NCBI GenBank assembly: GCA_963662765.2
Contig: CAXXUP010000004.1
Span: 223,704 to 287,703 of the forward strand
Direction: 5' to 3'
DNA from: DATMXT01 sp963662765
Lineage (GTDB): Bacteria; Bacillota; Clostridia; Oscillospirales; Feifaniaceae
DNA length: 64,000 nucleotides
Shown here: positions 61,608 through 64,000 of the stretch, piece after piece
Position numbering within the stretch: position 1 is the first letter of the stretch
How the letters are laid out: each line of letters begins with the position of its first letter
Notes under the pieces: generated by a model
What the model was told of the DNA's origin: nothing
The model's database searches: none
Seen by the model: only the letters and a program-made list of their open reading frames with translations
Program-made: the position numbers and the translations under genes

Positions 61608-61937
61608 TTACGGCAGGGCTATATTTTTCTTTCTCGGACTCGGAACTTTAATCTCCGGCTCCAATAGGGCAATTACTTCTTTGCAGAACACCGGATTGTC
61701 TATATCCAAGATATAACACTCTTTTGCTCCGTCATAGGGAAAGCCTTTTTCCGCATCGCTCATTTTATCCTTAATGCAATCAAGTATTTTTACAAATACG
61801 ACATTGTCACAGACAAGAAGTATCGGTTTTTCGTTTACGTAGACCATATACTCGCCGAACATTTTTCGATACCGGACAAAACCAACGCCGGAAATCTGGT
61901 CGCAGACATATTGAATATAATCAAGCGTTGTTGCCAT
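61608..61937 (-). CDS. TfoX N-terminal domain protein
   Basis: 109 residues. LDYIQYVCDQISGVGFVRYRKMFGEYMVYVNEKPILLVCDNVVFVKI is the TfoX/Sxy N-terminal domain (given in parts: the RYRKMFGEYMVY core is diagnostic). In gamma-proteobacteria TfoX steers competence through CRP, but stand-alone N-terminal domains in Firmicutes have no proven role. It overlaps the end of the rRNA methyltransferase gene by 17 bp, so it is co-transcribed with it. Confidence 0.85.
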   Translation of the reverse strand: MATTLDYIQYVCDQISGVGFVRYRKMFGEYMVYVNEKPILLVCDNVVFVKILDCIKDKMSDAEKGFPYDGAKECYILDIDNPVFCKEVIALLEPEIKVPSPRKKNIALP

Positions 61938-63296
61938 GTTTCACCTTCATGCAGTGGATTTTTTTGTCAGCAGCACCACACATTCCACATGCGCGGTGCG
62001 GGGGGAACATGTCGAAGGGTAGAGCGTTGCCTGTGAGCGTGTAGCCAAGCCCCTCGAGCAGGGCGGCGTCACGTGCGAGGGTGGCGGGGTTGCAGCTGAC
62101 ATAAACCACTTTTTGCGGAGACATGCCGGCTACAATTTGCAGCAGCGCCTCATCGCAGCCCTTGCGGGGGGGATCCATAAATACGATATCGGGTTTAAAC
62201 CCCTCATCCGCCAGCTGCCGTGCGGCTTCGGCCGCGTCGGCCGCAATGAAGCGGGCGTTTGAAATGCCGTTTACGGCGGCCGCCTCTTCGGCGTCTTTCA
62301 CCGCATCCTCCACCACCTCAACCCCGACCACCTCGCGAGCCTCACGTGCCAGCGTCAGGCCGATGGTACCGATGCCGCAGTAGAGGTCGAGCACGCGCTC
62401 ACGTCCGGTCAGGCCGGCAAGACGGCCTGCCGCGGCGTAAAGCTGCTCGCACTGGGCACTGTTGATCTGGTAAAAGGAGCGGGGCGAGATGCGGTAGCGG
62501 TTGCCGGAGAGGATGTCTTCAATATAGGACTCACCCAGAGCACTTTCATCCGGCCGTCCAGTAGCACGTTTGTGCGCTGTCGGTTGACGCAGATCTGCAG
62601 GCTCGCAAGGCCCGGCAGAGCTTCCCGCAGCGCTGCAGTCAGTTCACCTTGCCGCGGAATTTCGCCCCCGTTTATGATGATGACGACCATGACTTGTCCC
62701 GTCGCTCGGGCGGTACGCACAAAAAGGCCACGCACAAGGCCTTTGCGTGTTCCTTCGTCGTATGCCGAAATGCCAAACCCCCGCATATGGTCCCGCAAGA
62801 CTCCTGCCGCAATGCCTGCCGCCTCGGACTGGATGGGGCAGTCGGGGGTGGGGACGATGTCATGACTGTGGGGCCGGTAGAAACCGAAGCCTGTGGGGCC
62901 GAAGGGGATGAGGGCCTTGTTGCGGTAGCGGAGAATGTCGGGCGATGGGACACAAGGGGCACAGGGAATCTCCCGGCCAAGGGCCTTGCGAAGGGCGGCC
63001 GCCACTTGCAGCCGCTTTGCCGTTAGCTCGGCCTCATAGAAGATGTGCCGGTAGCTGCAGCCGCCGCACCGCTCGAAAACGGCGCAATCCGGCTTGATAC
63101 GGTCGGAGGAAGGGATGAGCACCTCTATGGCCTTGGCGTATCCGTGGGAGGCAAGGAGTTTGATGACGCGGCAAGAAAGCCTGTCGCCGGCTGCGGCCTG
63201 TGGCACAAAGAGCACAAAGCCGTCGACTCTTCCGACGCCGAGCCCCTCGTGGGTGTAGCCCGTTATGTCGATGTCAACAATGTCGTTTTTCTGCAT
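61921..63296 (-). pseudogene. rlmD: 23S rRNA (uracil-5-)-methyltransferase RumA/RlmD family, split by a one-base frameshift
   Basis: Part one (63296 downward) has the TRAM-like N-terminus VDIDITGYTHEGLGVGRVDG and the cluster cysteines DCAVFERCGGCSYRH, then LRYRNKALIPFG. It leaves frame after RMKVLW. Part two has the SAM motif LDLYCGIGTIGLTLAR and the catalytic-site VYVSCNPATLARD. Adding one G to the three at plus-strand C3 62534-62536 gives LWGESYIEDILSGN and a single ~458-residue protein. It methylates C5 of a uridine in 23S rRNA (or tRNA) using SAM and a [4Fe-4S] cluster. Probably intact in the organism. Confidence 0.87.
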
Positions 63297-63455
63297 GGGT
63301 GCGGCCTTTCCGTATCATGACATTTCGTATATTCAACTATTATAATACCACATGTAACCGGACTTTACTATCACAAAAATTCATGATAAAATATGCAATA
63401 CAAGTATTCTATCGGATTACAGCCTGCCACGGCGGGAGGCAGAGGGAGGAAACAC

Positions 63456-64000
63456 ATGGCGGATAGATACAGGGCGACGAAATTCGGACCGGAACTGACG
63501 GTGATCGACGATGATTTTGTGCGAATGTTTCTCATCACCGGAAGTGAGAGGGCATTGCTCTTTGATACCGGAAACCCGGGTGGGGACCTCGCGGTCTTCA
63601 TCAAGGGGCTGACAAACTTGCCGGTCAAAGTCTTACTGTCCCATGCCCACGGCGACCATGTGGGAGCACTCGGGCAGTTCGAACAAGTCTTTGCCCACCG
63701 GGACGAGGAGGAGCTTTTAAGGCGACATTATCCCGACATTATGCTGCAGTATGTGGAAGACGGGCAGAAATTCGACTTGGGCGGCACGTCGGTCATTGCC
63801 TATCACGTCCCGGGCCATACGCCGGGAGGCCTCGTCCTGCTTGACGCGTCCCGCCGCAGGCTTTACGCCGGTGACATGCTGTCGGACCTTTCGCTCTACA
63901 TGTTTATGGACCACTGCTCGCTTAGAGACTATGTCGCCTCCATGGATAAGCTTGCGGCACTGCCCTTTGACGAGGCCTACACAAGTCACGGAACACTGGT
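63456..64000 (+). CDS. metallo-beta-lactamase-fold hydrolase (partial, runs off right edge)
   Basis: 181 codons are visible from the ATG at 63456 (GGGAGGA upstream). LLSHAHGDHVGAL is the HxHxDH metal-binding motif; VPGHTPGGLVLLD gives the next histidine and LYAGDMLSD the bridging Asp. These glyoxalase II-like or MBL-fold proteins hydrolyse thioesters, phosphodiesters or lactones; the substrate cannot be told. It is divergent from the rRNA methyltransferase gene. Confidence 0.88.
   Translation, partial: MADRYRATKFGPELTVIDDDFVRMFLITGSERALLFDTGNPGGDLAVFIKGLTNLPVKVLLSHAHGDHVGALGQFEQVFAHRDEEELLRRHYPDIMLQYVEDGQKFDLGGTSVIAYHVPGHTPGGLVLLDASRRRLYAGDMLSDLSLYMFMDHCSLRDYVASMDKLAALPFDEAYTSHGTL

Noticed and set aside
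1..64000. CRISPR arrays, insertion sequences, prophage or integrase genes
   Set aside because: No regularly spaced direct repeats, transposase or integrase motifs were found on reading both strands.

Overview
The window reads as chromosome of an anaerobic, amino-acid-using Gram-positive bacterium of the class Clostridia, probably near the Oscillospiraceae. This rests on strong GGAGG-type ribosome sites, lipoprotein-anchored ABC binding proteins, a SigI/RsgI sigma/anti-sigma pair, rubrerythrin/rubredoxin oxidative-stress genes, an iron-sulfur L-serine dehydratase, many radical-SAM and 4Fe-4S proteins, and tRNA genes without an encoded CCA end. No prophage, insertion sequence or CRISPR array was seen. 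Genus cannot be decided by eye.

Layout. 1-10.7 kb: the first ~3,570 codons of one giant exported protein on the minus strand, running off the left edge. 10.7-11.8 kb: gene-poor, with several minus-strand intrinsic terminators, one good promoter and a candidate small RNA. 11.8-15.3 kb: a sigI/rsgI locus with a secreted protein built from three copies of a ~70-residue helical module, a module that also forms the C-terminal part of RsgI. 15.4-21.2 kb: radical SAM protein, two TetR regulators, an FMN-binding/flavodoxin pair, a QueG-like protein and stretches of decayed sequence. 21.4-22.3 kb: two tRNA-Ser genes and a cyclophilin. 22.8-29.7 kb: polar amino-acid ABC importer with two binding proteins, M20 peptidase, PanB-like enzyme and PLP aminotransferase. 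29.8-34.0 kb: rubrerythrin/rubredoxin operon divergent from a Crp/Fnr regulator, then thioredoxin and a ferredoxin/NapH-like pair. 34.1-40.1 kb (minus): L-serine dehydratase, radical SAM protein, adenine deaminase, amidohydrolase. 40.2-47.0 kb (plus): ornithine-cyclodeaminase-like gene, RidA, MalY-like lyase, two M20D amidohydrolases and a membrane transporter. 47.2-64 kb: NAD salvage (PncB) facing a macrodomain, uridine-kinase-like protein, Fe-alcohol dehydrogenase group, TrmO, a PLP decarboxylase/nitrilase pair, flavin reductase, DEAD-box helicase, TfoX-like protein, 23S rRNA methyltransferase and a metallo-beta-lactamase-fold protein.

How it fits together: the centre is a catabolic block that imports amino acids or small peptides (ABC system, M20 enzymes), removes nitrogen (aminotransferases, serine dehydratase, lyase), clears reactive imines (RidA), and protects oxygen-sensitive enzymes (rubrerythrin cluster under a Crp/Fnr protein).

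Quality caution: at least five genes are split by one-base indels in homopolymer runs (near 40820, 42162, 58028, 60873, 62535), and a sixth such event may explain the ferredoxin-rubrerythrin fusion near 30535. Sequencing error is the simplest explanation, so these genes are described as probably intact in the organism.
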